DNA of 64,000 bases, from contig CM034532.1 of NCBI GenBank assembly GCA_020002185.1, forward strand, positions 31,169,966-31,233,965, in the 5' to 3' direction. A model generated the notes under the pieces. It was not told the DNA's origin. It saw only the letters and a list, made by a program, of their open reading frames with translations, and made no database searches. The DNA comes from Paraescarpia echinospica. Its lineage: Eukaryota > Annelida > Polychaeta > Sabellida > Siboglinidae. Both the position numbers and the translations under genes were made by a program. This document shows positions 1 to 11,068 of the stretch, piece by piece (the first letter of the stretch is position 1; every line of letters begins with the position of its first letter).

Positions 1-97
1 TACAGTAAAGTATAGGGTATTTATCCCGCTAATGCGGTCACCTCACTATTCAGGTCACCTTTGTCAAGTCCCAAAATGTAACAGTGAGGTTCCACTG
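1..97 (-). mobile_element. MITE (CAGGRGAA family), copy cut by the window edge
   Basis: This is the reverse complement of the right-hand half of the element at 2782-2969: it shares cagtaaagtatagg, tattcaggtcac and an end reading cagtgaggttccactg followed by TA. The other half lies before base 1. Confidence 0.7.
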
Positions 98-916
98 TAT
101 GTGTCTTTATCTATGCTTGTATTCACTTTCTCAGTTCTCTCTGTCGATTCCTACACATTTCCTTGTCTCCCACTCTCTCCCCTCCATCCCTGCTTCCCTT
201 CTTGCATAGTGCACCCAGTTCCACTTATTCATGTTTTCCCCCGCACATACATCCTAATATAATTAAAAACCAAAACTATATGTCTAATTCCTCCACCCCA
301 GATACATGGATTCCAAAATTCCAGGGTGTGTAAACCACACGCCTAGGATGGTAAGCGATTGTCGACTAATTCCCAGGGCAGTCTCCCAGGGGAGTCTACG
401 GCTCCACTTGGGAGGCAAACATAATCAAATTCCTTACACAGCCATGTAAATTGTCACTCCGCATGACCACATATTAACATATGTGACACGTTGCGATGGC
501 TCAGACCTAAAGGTACATATTGTGAGTATGCAATTATTAGCAATTTCAAAAGGGAAACATTTCTGTCTTACAATGATACCATATATGTCAATCTGTTGCG
601 AAGTTATGGGTGGTTGAATTTACCCACCTGAAGAATTCGAGTTTTGAGACAGACAATTTCATAGTTAGGTATTTTTCAAATTACATACCATTCAATCCAA
701 AACGTGAATCAAAAACATTTGTTTCTAAATATACAAAAAAACTGAAAATTTATACTTTCACCTCGGCGAATGTACTTTGGCTTTTCCTGGGTTTTGTGAA
801 ATGTACCTTGCGGTTGGAACCTTGCAGCCTGTTACAGGTGTGACGATGTCTCAGTAGTTATCTTGCATCCAGACCTTTATGAAAGATCTGTGAACACACA
901 TACAATCCAACCCAAA

Positions 917-985
917 CATGCATATATATATATATACACATATATATATACACATATATATACACATACACACACACATATACAC
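917..985. repeat. TA/CA-rich microsatellite
   Basis: Alternating tatata and cacaca runs. No other feature is seen between 98 and 1238. Confidence 0.8.
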
Positions 986-1238
986 ATAAATACATATACA
1001 GTGTATGTATATGTGTGATACACAATTTTATAGCACAGTGGACATAGGACATATGAATAACAGTAACAATCAATAATGAATAAGCTTTTTTAGTCCGCAA
1101 ATCACCCGTCCAAATTAAAATTTCAGCCTGTCCAAAAACGAACTCAACCTATCCAAGTGACGGGTGGACGACTCTGTAGATAAAGCTATACTTGCATGCC
1201 CATCTAGTGCAGTAAGTTGACGTGGGTCGTTGTTTTAG

Positions 1239-1344
1239 GGATGAGGTTTGGGCACGCCATGCTTCCTGATCTCAACGACTCCGCCCAGACTTCTCACAGT
1301 GGAGTGGCCTCAAGCATGAACGCCGTCGAGGAAGCGAACCATGT
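1239..1344 (+). CDS. Unidentified proline-rich gene, candidate upstream exon
   Basis: The acceptor is ttgttttag at 1230-1238 and the donor GTATGT follows 1344. The frame is open and ends in phase 2, which fits the next exon exactly and joins as ANHV-VGGGF. The peptide includes FGHAMLPDLNDSAQ and is Ser/Ala-rich. Local GC content rises over this exon. This is the weakest of the four exons because support is only splice signals, phase and composition. Confidence 0.42.
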
Positions 1345-4300
1345 GTATGTATCGCACCCAGCTTTATGGGGACTGTTGTTACCATCACAGTTTCCTAGAT
1401 GGATGATAAGTTCACCGAGATGATTTCTGATTTGAGAGATAATTTAACTTATTTTATATTATTTATGTTATGTAACTTTATTATTATTTTATGTCTTAAT
1501 TATGATAGCTTTGCATGTCCGTGTGTGTGTGCATGTGTCTGTGTGTGCGCGCACGTATCTGTGTGTGTGTACATGCATGCTTGCATGCCCATGTTTGATG
1601 CTTTCATTTTGCTGTCTGTACATTTGTTTTATGGCTTGACACTCCACACAAATTTCCCCAGAGGGACAATAAAGTGTGTGTTTCATTGTCATTTAGTGCT
1701 AGCAGAGTGTCGTGGAATATGGGCACATTTCTAACCATAATACTAGTTATGGACAATTAACTAATATTTTAATATTGATTGGGGGTTTATAATTGTCACA
1801 AGATAAATCTTGTCACTTTTTTGTGATAAGACAGAATTATTCGAGCTCCCTATTAGAGTATTTGAGTGACAGCTCTGCAATTTTTGTAAACATTGAACTG
1901 TTGATTTCAAAAGTTATTTCAGCTCCGTTAAAACACATTAAGTAAGTATGTTAGCATACTTATAGTTTACACGGTACAACACGATTCACAATAAAACACA
2001 TTTGGCCTGTAAGTATGTTAACATACATATACCCGGGGTAGTTTATATTGTATAACACGATTCACATTAAAACACAGTTGGCCTGTAAATATGTTAAAAT
2101 ACATATAATTTATACTGTATAATACAATTCACAATAAAACACATTTGGCCTGTAAATATGTTAAAATACATATAATTTATACTGTATAATACAATTCACA
2201 TTAAAACACATTCGGCCTGTAAATATGTTAACATACATAAAGTTTATACTGTATAATACGATTCACATTAAAACACATTTGGCCTGTAAGTATGTTAACA
2301 TACATATAATTTATACTGTATAATACGATTCACAATAAAACACATTTGGCCTGTAAGTATGTTAACATACATATAGTTTATACTGTATAACACAATAAAG
2401 CAAGTGGACGTCCTCCCTTTATCCGGAATATTTTTATAATGTGTTGTGAATCCCTTTTCGTCAATTTATATCCTGGGCCACGCATAGTCTCATCTTAAGC
2501 TGACTTAACCTTTATAGAAAACAATTCTTTTTTTATTTTCCAGGGTTGGTGGCGGCTTCAATCCAGGCCCCAATAGTGCCCTAATCACCCCGGGTCGACG
2601 GGGCGTCTCCGCAGTGCCAAACATGCCCCCACTGCTCCCACTGCAGGTAACCAAACTGGGGCAGATGAATCAGATGATGCCACCTCCACCCCCCTACCCT
2701 GAGCAGCAGTCTTCAGAACCTCCGTGGCAATCCACGCCTAACCCCGGTAGGTGAAAGTGCTCCGATGTTGCCACCTGTATACAGGGGAACCTCACTAATA
2801 AGGTCACCCTCTGGACTGGACACAAGTGACCTGAATAGCGAGGTGACCATATTAGTGGGACTAATTTCCTATACTTTACTGTTACAAAAATCATTTGGGA
2901 CTGTCCCAGGGTGACCTTAATTTTGAGGTGGCTGCATTACTGAGGTGACCGTAAAGTGAGTTTCTCCTGTATATGTATTACAAATGAGATATTTACAATG
3001 CTAATAATAATAACTGGTATGTATTAAGCACCATATCTGGCCTGTTGACTTTGTTAAAGGTCATTCTTCAATTAAATATTTTCACTTTTATCATTCCAGG
3101 CTCATTTCATAAAACAGTCAAAGTTATTTAAAATATGGAAACTAAAAAATGTGTTAAAGGTCATTCCTCAATTAAATATTTCACCTATATCATTTCAGGC
3201 TTATTTCATAAAACAATTGAATGCATCTACAACTAACTAACTGTACAATGTTGTTAGAAAGTGAAATCATTTGACAATTTTGACTGCATCCAGTCAGAAT
3301 CCTACGAAAAAATACAAGAGTGGTCTAGCAATAATTATATGCTATAAAATGTTTTTTTCACTCTTGCAAATTACCCTTCTGATGATCATAGTAAATTCTT
3401 TTGATGACTTACAAAAACATCACTGCTTTTTTAGAAGACCAACTGTACCCGTTATTTACACAGTTCATACACCAAAGGTTCAAACATCAACGAACATGGT
3501 TCATGATGGATCAAATCAATTGAAGGAGTCGTAATCTATTGCCAAATCTTTTATAATAATAAACTAAGATAAAGTCTTGTGTGCTTACACCAAGACGAAC
3601 CCAGGTTGCATGGTTCATTGGGGGGGAGGGGGAGGGGGGGGGGCATTCAGTACCAGTCTTTCTAACTTAAACAGAGTGAGACACTAACAATGGTCTTTTA
3701 TTGATGGAAATACATGATTTACGCAGTAATAAAATTATGGCATCCACTGGTGCTAGATTTATACCAATATAAAGATTAGCTCTACAAATATTTGGATTAA
3801 ATAATGTTTTAGTAGTCCCAGCTGTCCTGTAAATAAACATTGCTCCCTTGACCTTGTAGTTGCATTAATTGCTGGTTGTTTGATTTGATCTATGAAAGTT
3901 TGGGCTGATTCGCTAAATAAGCAGTCATTTTACATGCGGTTAGTTTAAGAAAACTCAGAAAACTTGTTTTCAAATAATATGGCAAGGTTTCCAGTTGTGG
4001 CTTTTTGAAAATGTTGTCAAGTTAAGCAACTAGTCAGTCATTGTAATGAAAATAATTATTAATAAATAAATTGCTTTATTGTCTCACGGCATCATGTAAA
4101 TGATACACAAGTACACTGTGACTCCAGAGTTTTGTTCATACTTCAGTTACACAGAATAAATTAACGCAGATACTCCAGCCATCAATAACATTACAGTACG
4201 AAGATTTAAACCAGTACTTCCAGATCCCGGACATTACTGTTAATAATGCTACCCATTAAAACAATTTTTTATGACAGCTGTCGACATAGATCTTTATGTT

Positions 4301-7300
4301 ACATTTTTTAGAACCACAGGTTATTGTAAACAACCAAGAAATATGGATGACTAACGTGAATTGAGTGTGTTTATTCACGATCTGTCATGCGTTGATATTA
4401 TCTCCCCATTTATTTATGGCGGCATCATGTGTTGAATTAGATCTGTAGGTATGATGAGCACAAATATCACCTGATGTTCACGAATATAAGAAACCAGTCT
4501 ACTCCATGTAAGGAAAAAACTGTTCCTTTGCTATGTGCCTCACACCTTCGATTCAAATATTGACATATGGTGCCCACTATTGCCCATGGCTTAGACAACT
4601 AATACTTTGTTTGTTTTGTGCTGACAGTGTAAGCTATCCCAATGACAATGACCTATCTTGTTTGCATGTGAATTCCCCGGTCATTTTAGTTATAGGGCCA
4701 AGAAACACCAATGTTGACCATCATTGCAAAGGCTGATGGTCTTTAGCTGTTTGAGTTATGCTTAATTGTTTGATGATGTCCATCCATGCATGGGTTTGAC
4801 GTTTAGCAAGTTGTACACATTGCAAATGTGTGTTTTGTCAGTATATATTTGATTATTACAACAATGAATATAATGCAATCATCTCAAGCTGTTTAGAGAC
4901 ATTTTGTATACTTTGTGTTAAATCATGCGTAAATAATATGTACAACTTACAAAAGTATGGCCTATACATAGCATGTAGACCCGTATACATATCATGCACA
5001 TTAACAGGCCCGTTGAAATGTCCGTTGACAGAAGTGCATAGCTTTGAATATGGTTTCCCAGAATCTCCTATGCAAATAGTGTAATTATAACCAGCTAATG
5101 TATGACACCAAAAACCAGTGTATGTAGACATAACATATGCCTATTTCAGTAATATTATTGCAAGATTGTAGCTTGATTTCAGTCATTACTCATGAATGGG
5201 CCGAGACGTGCAGATGATGAAATATTGCCACTGGTCACTGTGGCTCAGATAAATATTTATCAGGAAGTTGGAGAACACCATAACACACACTTCAGAATTA
5301 TATATAGAAACCTGGTAATGTTAGGAATGTAATTAGCTCATTCTTATACAGAAACGTCCGCAGTTTGATTGCTTAAGATGTACAAGTTGTCACATTAACA
5401 CAAAGATCACACGAATTAGTGCAAAATCTCAATGTTATCCTTATGGCATTACAGGTGTAAACACCACATTTGAAAGGTACATTCTACTTGAAATGATATG
5501 AGGCATAAATTACATCACCCCATAGTGTATGATAATATTCAGTCAATGACATAGTGGTGCAACGTGTCGTAGGTCCTTAATAAACCATTGTGTGGTTATG
5601 TCCAAGTGCATGTGTACCTAGTCACTCTATTCACATGACTTGTGTTACTATATATGTAGCGATTTTAAATCTTGTCATTAATCCTTTCTGTATGACAGGG
5701 AACCAGCTAATTAGGACAGCTGGTTCTGGTACAATCCAACCATAAATTTGAAACAAAGACTACACATTACTGAACACAATAAGAAAACCGGGGTAGTGGT
5801 TGACAAGATGACTAAGTAGTGTATTATGTAATGCCATGACATGTGATTAAATATGTATACATGTTAGAAATAAAACCACACATAAGAATACATCATGACG
5901 TTCCATTGTACACTTGTACAACTCAATAATTCTTTCAGAACACATAGTTAGTTAATTTCATAAAAAAATTGCTAATGATCTTATCTGTGTAAGGCCCGAT
6001 TACAAGAGTGATTGATTATCCGATTGTTTGCCTGAAGAATGGGACACATTGTTTCATGTTTCTCTCAAGAAACACTGTATCTCAAGGTCAGGCGACACAG
6101 TTTCGTTCTTTGCATGTAATTTACCTAAAACATCTTTCTCAACCATTTTCTTTGCATTCGTTTAATGAAATATCTGTTTTTTTTTTATGTGTTTGCAATG
6201 GCTGCAGAAACGATATACTTGCAACAAATATAAACATGATGTGCTTGCAGTGACCATACACTGTGCTTGCAACGAGTATACACACAATGTGATGTGCTTG
6301 CAATGACTGTATACACGATGTCCTTGCAATGATCATACACACGACATGCTTGCAATGAGTGTACTTGCAACAAGTCTGTACATGATGTGCTTTCAACAAT
6401 GTGCTTGCAGGTGCCACGCCACCCACCAGTCTCCACGAGCAGAGCTCCATACCCGGCCTGGATGAGACGACCCAACAACAGCGGTCATTCACCCTGTCGC
6501 CCCACCCCCCCTACCAACCCCCCAACAACTACCAGCGTCCCATGCCACGTCCCCACCCCGTCAGCTATGTGGCGCAGGTGGGTAATGTGCCCCTGACCAC
6601 CGACTACACGGGCATGCCCTGCAACCTGCAGGAGAGGATGACCATTGGACAGTCGCACACCTTCAGTATGCCTCTCTCCCTGGAGGAGACCCTGGCCAAC
6701 CTGCCCTATGATGCCATCCAGCTGCAGCGCGCACTCTCAAGTCATTCAGGTATGCAATTAACTACATGGCAGTTGGAACTAGTGGACATTGTGTGACCTT
6801 GGTCTCATTTCTAGGCGTTGATTAAACCAAATTGTATAAAAACAGTTTGTTTTGTTAATCCTTTATATATATTTGTAATGATTCAAGTACACGACTCATC
6901 TGATAAAAAGTGCAGTTACTATCAGAAATCTGAAAAAACTATAATAGAAAAAATTAGATTCTATCACTACAGTCATTTACTAGATGCAGCTAATTAACAG
7001 AATGAAACATTTCCCTACTTTAAGCACAATTTGGAGTATTTGGTGACTGAAATGAGACCAGAATTGCGCTTGATCTGCCTGGTCTGCCTTTGTTGTAGTC
7101 CCCTCTAAGTTTCTCAGGTGTGCTGTCATCCTGTTGTTATCAACTGTTGTTATCAACTCTTGTAATTTCATGGCTTTTTCATGTTACGTTTTTTTACATT
7201 ATATCAGACTGGAATGTTCTTGTCTGACTTGGAAACAAGTACAGTTACAAGGAGCAGTTGTGATGGAGTCATAGAAAAGGATATGATTTGAGCAATTTGG

Positions 7301-10300
7301 GGTTCGATTTATTATTTAAATTGTATGATTTCAAAAATGTGGGGTTGTAGTTATCACCAAAAAAGTATGATTTCAAAAATGTGGCTAATCATTCAAAAAG
7401 TGGGCTTAGATTTATTTAAAATGCTACTTCTTGTTTCTTTACAGATCCGAGTGAAAAAATTAGCAATTTTTAAAAAGGCTTGTCATGATTAATCATAGAT
7501 ATATAATTGTACTTATTAAGACAAATTACAAACAAATTTACCAAATCCTGGTCAGGATTTCTCATTGGTGATTATGACACAGCAAAGGAAATTGCTCATG
7601 AAAACAGGAAAGTCCTAGTCAGACTGGAATGTTGACAGGTGTGCTTATTTGATATGATCTTGTATGGTTTTGTTGTTTTTCATGGTGAGTTACCAATCAT
7701 TGTGGGCTAAGTGTTGCTAGCGTGTTGCATTAAGCAGAGATAATCTTGACAGATTAAAGCCTCCTATTAGCCGTAATCCCATGGCACAGTGCTCTTCAGA
7801 ACTTCACAGAAATAACCTGATTGTAATTTAAAGAGAAGACCATTTCAGTCTACTTAGCTGCGAAAAAGTGTCTACAACAATAGTGTACTGAACAAATTTC
7901 ATGATTAATTAGGTTTAAGGATAAGCCTTATTCAGGTGTATGACACACTAACCACGTTGTTAGACTAATTTCAATGGTGTCATACAGTTGCAGCATCAAG
8001 ATGTTTTAACACCTTTTCCCATTAGTACTGATCTATGAGCAGTTATTGTGGAAGAGTCATGGCATGAATACGTTTAGCGTGACATTGTGTGGTTCTGACG
8101 GCAGTCACATATGAGTGTGGTGGTCTACACACTAGGAGAGATTTTTTCTTGCATGACACCACGGTAGCGTAATGGATACTCTTTAACACTCGTCTCAACT
8201 ATCTTGGTGGCAGTGTTCTTTCTCGTGTTACAAACGTAATCCGCTACAGAACGAGTCAAATTACCTGCGCCAGTTTCAGAATGTTTCATGTTAATTACAA
8301 GCTTCATTGTGCACATGAGAATAAGCATTTCGCGGGGGTTGGATTTGAGAAAAAATGTCACCAATTAATTATTTGTAGTGCCAGTGATAAGAGTAATTAC
8401 TGAAAAAAAGTTACACATGATTGACAGCTTAAAGCCTGGAATAGCCAGATTTATGTAAATTTAGAATGTACACTTGAAAACAAGACAATAGCTGTGAAAA
8501 TAATACTTATGATTACTGATGATGGTTGTTGTGGTTGCAAGATGTGGTCTAAGTCAATTATTGCGATCAAAAGAATTCAGAGCTTATATAAGGAAACCAA
8601 AAAAAGAAACAATATTACCCATATGTAATTACATGAAAATAATGTTAGTGATTATAATACTTGGGTCAGTTAATGTGATAAAAAATATGCATTAGAAAAC
8701 TGAAAAGACCAAGAAGATTCTGTATAATGATTTAAGATAAAGAACTTGTTAGGTAAGAAATATTAAATTACAAAGTAGCCTATAATATCAGTGAAGCCCA
8801 GGTACACAAAGCGCACTCATCAAAGTGGTTATATTGAAGTACTACAGTGGATGATTGCTATAAAGAACTTATTAGGACATGATAAAACTTTTCATTATAT
8901 CTAGTGTTCCTTACTGATATCCATGGACAAAACTCTGCAGGCCATAATGGATATTTCAAGTGGACGTTCCTTATGTTAGAAGCCCTAAAAGTGAGGGTCC
9001 ACTGTAAAGAACTTATTAGCTAAAAATTCAACTACAGAATAACCTAAAAATTTAATAATTAAGCTAAATTGCAAAAATGAACTTGTCAGAGTTAAGTAAT
9101 ATTTAACTGTTAGTATAACTTGCTTACTTTCAGGTAACCTGTTTACATTTTGAGGACATATTAAGTGTTGTGTTGGGTGGACGCTGTACCAAGGTTATTG
9201 TATACTGCGTGCTTCAGTTTTTGTTTGTTGTTGCTGTATTGTAGAGATGTAGTTGTACACTTGTTGTTGCATGGCTGTTGTACGGTGCATATTGTCTGTG
9301 TTTAGGGAGTCTCTGACCAGCAGGTTGCTGCTTGCCTTTATGACCAACGAGGTGAGTCATACGGTAGCCGTTCGTAATCTATACACAAATTATTATAAAC
9401 ATATGCCTCGTGACATTGGGTTTTTGTTGCGGCTTTCCATTTTATTTTTTGCAAACATCAATCACACTGCTTGATGCAATCTTATTTGGACATGCAAATC
9501 TATGCGGTAACTAACGCAGCCCATACCTACGTATGATGTGAGATTAGCAGAGTCCTGAATAAAGAATATTGAATAAACACCCTGTACCTGAGTTTGCACA
9601 GGTAGCAGACGCTATCCAAAGGCAGGTAATATGCTGTGACATGTTTGCGAGGATGTTGGATTCTACCAGCACCGATACTATCTCTCATTTGAGCCAGATT
9701 ATCAGAGAGATTGTACACTTACAGTGCCTTAGGTTGATATTATCAGAGAGATTGTACACTTACAGTGTGCCTTAGGTTGATATTTTACTGTGATTTTGAT
9801 GTTGTAATATTGTAAAAAGTTACAAACTACTTGTGAAGTTTTCTTCATTTCAGAGCTGGAGAAACATTGTGTAGTTGGCTTTGATATTAATTGTCTGTCT
9901 GTCCATCTGGCTGGTCGTCTCTGTGATGTTCTTTCTGTTTCACTCTGTTTCCGTGGCTCACTTTTCATTTACCTGTCTTTCTCTCTTTCTGTTTCCTTTA
10001 CTGTCCTTTAATGCCTGACATGTGATGTGTCTGTCTCTCTCTCTCCCTCCCTCCCTCCCTTCTTACCCCTCTGTATTTCTGGTTCTCTCATTCCTCCCTC
10101 TCATCCTCCTCTCCTCGCGTCCTAACCCTTCCTCCCTCCCTCCCCCCCTTTCCCTCCCTCCCCGTCCCTCTCTTCCTCTCCTTACTCCCTCTCTCTTCCT
10201 CACCCTCTCTCCCTCTCTTTCTCCCTCTGTTTTCCTCCCCTCCCTCTTCCTCTCTCTCCTTCTCCCTCCCACTATGTTTCTCACTCCCTCTTCCTCTCTT

Positions 10301-11068
10301 ATCCCTCCTCTGCCTCTCTCCGGATCTTACTCACCTCCCTCTCTTCCTCACCTTACTCCCTCTCTCTCACCCTTCTTCCCTCCCTCCCTCCATTCCTCCC
10401 TCCCTCCCTCCATCTTCCTTATCCTTATGCACGGTCCCTCTCTTCCTCACCCTATTCCCTCTCACTTCTTCACCCTCTCTCCCTCTCTTCCTCCCTCTGT
10501 TTTCCTCCCCTCCCTCTTCCTCTCTCTCCTTCTCCCTCCCACTATGTTTCTCACTCCCTCTTCCTCTCTTATCCCTCCTCTGCCTCTCTCCAACTATCGC
10601 CAGTCCCCGAGCTCTGTACCAATCAATCAGTCACCCAGCCAACCAGCTAGTGTGTTCTGTTTGAAGTTTTGTGCAAGGTTAATACGATGTGGTTATGTTG
10701 CCAGAAATATACTTGCATTTCTATTATTACCATGTGGTTTACTATTTTTTATATCCAGCTAATAACATCGTATTGAATTTTGGAAACTCTCTCGTACATG
10801 CGAGTTTAGGCTTAAGTGCTCAATTCTTCACATGGATTTTTCTGGAACTTGCCTAGTTCTACAGCAACTCGCAACTGGCGTAACCAGAAGTGCCATATGC
10901 TGTGTTGTAGGTTCGAGCAGCACTCAAGACTTAGACACTCTGTTGACAGTCAGTGCCATTGTTCCTTCACAAAGTGAGGACAGCAACCTGCTCCAACTGC
11001 CCAGCATAGAGAGATCAAGCAATTGTCATTCCGTTGTAAGCGTCTACAGCCACAAGTCTGCTCGCTGA
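1239..11068 (+). CDS. Unidentified gene, C-terminal part (four exons, proline-rich, PPxY motifs)
   Basis: I do not recognise this gene. Four exons chain in phase: 1239-1344, 2544-2746, 6411-6749 and 10911-11068 (stop TGA 11066-11068). All have AG acceptors and the internal junctions have GT donors. They encode about 268 residues with no domain I can name. Exon 2 contains VGGGFNPGPNSALITPG and a PPPPPY run. Exon 3 is rich in Pro, Asn, Gln and Tyr (HPPYQPPNNY) and ends in a more ordered stretch with LEETLANLPYDAIQLQRAL. The last exon is Ser-rich and ends VYSHKSAR. Two PPxY-like motifs could bind WW domains. The composition suits a cytoplasmic tail of a receptor or a scaffold/transcription cofactor, but that is inference. 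The start codon and upstream exons lie before the window or were not found. GC content is clearly above the flanking introns, which supports coding. The gene converges with TAX1BP3. Confidence 0.6.
1515..1575. repeat. TG-rich microsatellite
   Basis: Imperfect (TG)n with CG/CA interruptions, in intron 1 of the unidentified gene. Confidence 0.7.
1930..2400. repeat. 67-bp tandem repeat, about six copies
   Basis: The unit carries cacatttggcctgtaagtat, gttaacatac and tatactgtataatacgatt. Copies are 65-75 bp, with cleanest spacing at 2283 and 2350. The array ends about 140 bp before the exon at 2544. Confidence 0.85.
2544..2746 (+). CDS. Unidentified proline-rich gene, exon with PPPPPY motif
   Basis: A strong pyrimidine tract ends in ccag at 2543. 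The exon encodes about 68 residues, including MPPLLPLQVTKLGQMNQMM followed by PPPPPYPEQQ. Two overlapping donors exist, GTAGGT at 2747 and GTGAAA at 2751. Only the first keeps the next exon open. Confidence 0.65.
2782..2969 (+). mobile_element. MITE, mariner-like, 188 bp with TA target duplication
   Basis: The termini CAGGGGAACCTCACT and (reverse complement) CAGGAGAAACTCACT are inverted repeats flanked by TA on both sides. No coding capacity. It lies just after the donor of the unidentified gene's second exon. Confidence 0.8.
3052..3217. repeat. Tandem duplication of about 66 bp at 100-bp spacing
   Basis: tgttaaaggtcattc...cttatttcataaaac occurs at 3052 and 3152 with few differences. Confidence 0.75.
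3220..6218. other. Intron sequence without recognisable feature
   Basis: AT-rich intron of the unidentified gene. It contains a G-rich tract at 3619-3645 and a small hairpin (aaccagctaatt/gacagctggtt) near 5701. No further coding signal is visible. Confidence 0.6.
6219..6410. repeat. Degenerate ~28-bp minisatellite ending in a splice acceptor
   Basis: Units read gatgtgcttgcaatgac plus tatacac-like spacers. The last unit, gtgcttgcag, is the acceptor of the exon at 6411, and the identical gtgcttgcag also occurs at 6241-6250. Confidence 0.75.
6411..6749 (+). CDS. Unidentified proline-rich gene, large exon
   Basis: The acceptor gtgcttgcag ends at 6410 and the donor GTATGC begins at 6750. It encodes about 113 residues of P/Q/N/Y-rich sequence ending in a likely helical segment (SLEETLANLPYDAIQLQRAL). 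Codon bias is strongly toward C/G in third positions. The acceptor is the last unit of a short minisatellite at 6219-6410. Confidence 0.75.
6750..10020. other. Intron sequence, mostly featureless
   Basis: AT-rich intron 3 of the unidentified gene. A 41-bp tandem duplication (atcagagagattgtacac) lies at 9697-9781. I see no supported exon here. Confidence 0.55.
10030..10592. repeat. Long polypyrimidine tract with internal 270-bp duplication
   Basis: Over 500 bp is almost pure C/T on the plus strand. About 90 bp starting tttcctcccctccctcttcc at 10231 recurs at 10501. It lies about 320 bp upstream of the last exon of the unidentified gene, so it could act as an oversized pyrimidine tract or form triplex DNA. 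Confidence 0.85.
10911..11068 (+). CDS. Unidentified proline-rich gene, terminal coding exon
   Basis: The acceptor tgtgttgtag ends at 10910. Entry phase 1 matches the previous exon and gives SSHSG-SSSTQDLDTLLTV, then a Ser-rich tail ending VYSHKSAR and TGA at 11066. An earlier acceptor at 10864 would be in phase too but gives a basic, Cys-rich peptide with an early stop. I prefer 10911. Confidence 0.55.

Noticed and set aside
9307..9351. Exon candidate GGAGTCTCTGACC...GACCAACGAG with AG and GTGAGT flanks
   Set aside because: In the phase set by the exon at 6411-6749 it stops after three codons. It could be a cassette of another phase but has no support.
10022..10762. 246-codon Ser/Pro/Leu-rich frame
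   Set aside because: A translation of a polypyrimidine tract, with no other coding sign.
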